A stretch of 6,693 nucleotides of DNA from an uncultured Clostridia bacterium (lineage in GTDB: Bacteria; Bacillota; Clostridia; Christensenellales; Borkfalkiaceae), in contig CALVLO010000081.1 in the NCBI GenBank assembly GCA_944338265.1, forward strand, positions 1 to 6,693, given 5' to 3'. The notes under the pieces were generated by a model. It did no database searches and had not been told where the DNA came from. It saw nothing but the letters and a program-made list of their open reading frames with translations. Shown here in pieces: positions 6,385-6,693 of this stretch. The position numbers and the translations under genes are program-made. Positions within the stretch are counted from its first letter, which is position 1. Each line of letters starts with the position of its first letter.

Positions 6385-6693
6385 TTATTCCTCGTCGTTA
6401 TCGTCGAAGAGATCGCTCTTGGAGCCCTCTTCCTCCTCGTCTTCGTCGCCGAAGAGATTGCCGAAGGAGAAGTCTTCGTCTACGTCGGACATATCGTCCT
6501 CCTCGCCGTCCTCCTCCTTGAAGAGATCGTCGGAGACGAAGTCCTCGTCGTCGCCCGCTTCGTCGAAGATGGAGCCGATGCCCTCGTCCTCCTCGTCCTC
6601 GTCGGGAAGAGAGAAGTCGAGATCCTGCTCTTCGTCGCGGCGGTCGTCGCGGCGGACGTCGCGGTCGTCATCGTCGTCAAATTCGCGGATGAC
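6385..6693 (-). CDS. rpoB: RNA polymerase subunit beta, C-terminal end only (acidic tail)
   Basis: The last 102 codons and the TAA (6387-6385) of the gene directly upstream of rpoC are present; the rest is beyond the right edge. Identity rests mainly on position, 12 bp before rpoC in the same direction, the near-universal rpoB-rpoC order, and on the opening VIREF, which fits the last strand of the conserved beta core. The remaining sequence is low-complexity: about 53 of 102 residues are Asp or Glu, with a short Arg/Asp block at fragment residues 11-20. Inside it EDF-x4-LF occurs twice (fragment residues 50-58 and 73-81), with related DLDFSLP at 24-30 and SDLFDD at 93-98. Variable acidic C-terminal extensions of beta are known in Bacillota such as Bacillus, but this one looks longer and more acidic. 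The tail would be disordered and is not part of the catalytic core. Confidence 0.88.
   Translation of the reverse strand, partial: VIREFDDDDDRDVRRDDRRDEEQDLDFSLPDEDEEDEGIGSIFDEAGDDEDFVSDDLFKEEDGEEDDMSDVDEDFSFGNLFGDEDEEEEGSKSDLFDDNDEE

Noticed and set aside
6480..6680. A Thr/Arg/Ser-rich 66-codon frame inside the rpoB end
   Set aside because: It is a frame-shifted reading of the GAC/GAG-rich acidic tail.
6385..6693. A trinucleotide microsatellite in the rpoB end
   Set aside because: The GTC/CTC-rich pattern follows from mixed Asp and Glu codons; no perfect tandem array of useful length is present.

Overview
The window looks like the chromosome of a fairly GC-rich member of the Bacillota, most likely an uncultured clostridial lineage. 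The basis is strong AGGAGG-type ribosome binding sites, promoters close to the sigma-A consensus, separate rpoB and rpoC genes, an RpoC without the proteobacterial trigger-loop insertion, and a Gram-positive-style lipoprotein. This placement is an inference; nothing here identifies a species.

Right part (about 2179-6693, minus strand): the end of an rpoBC operon. The window holds the last 102 codons of rpoB, a 12-bp gap carrying a Shine-Dalgarno sequence, and a complete rpoC of 1397 codons. Two features stand out. RpoB ends in a tail of about 100 residues, roughly half Asp/Glu, with a repeated DF-x4-LF motif. RpoC is much longer than usual for Bacillota because about 140 residues are inserted between the N-terminal zinc region and the clamp coiled coil. 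rpoC ends at a perfect 14-bp bidirectional hairpin terminator, shared with a convergent gene.

Middle part (about 1361-2162): a divergent pair. A plus-strand gene encodes a regulator made of two tandem Cro/C1-type helix-turn-helix domains. A minus-strand gene encodes a 63-residue protein of unknown function. The 128 bp between them carry a sigma-A-like promoter for the small gene, overlapped by an imperfect 18+18-bp dyad that is a good candidate operator for the regulator.

Left part (1-1360, minus strand): a 340-residue acidic lipoprotein of unknown function, then the start of a sigma-70-family (ECF-like) sigma factor. The sigma gene has its own near-consensus promoter (TTGACG, 17 bp, extended TGATATAAT) between the two genes. 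The AT-rich leader of the lipoprotein gene has nested inverted repeats. The lipoprotein and sigma factor may form a surface-signalling unit; this is suggested only by adjacency.

No RNA genes, CRISPR arrays, insertion sequences or attachment sites were seen, and no gene-free stretch exceeds about 150 bp.
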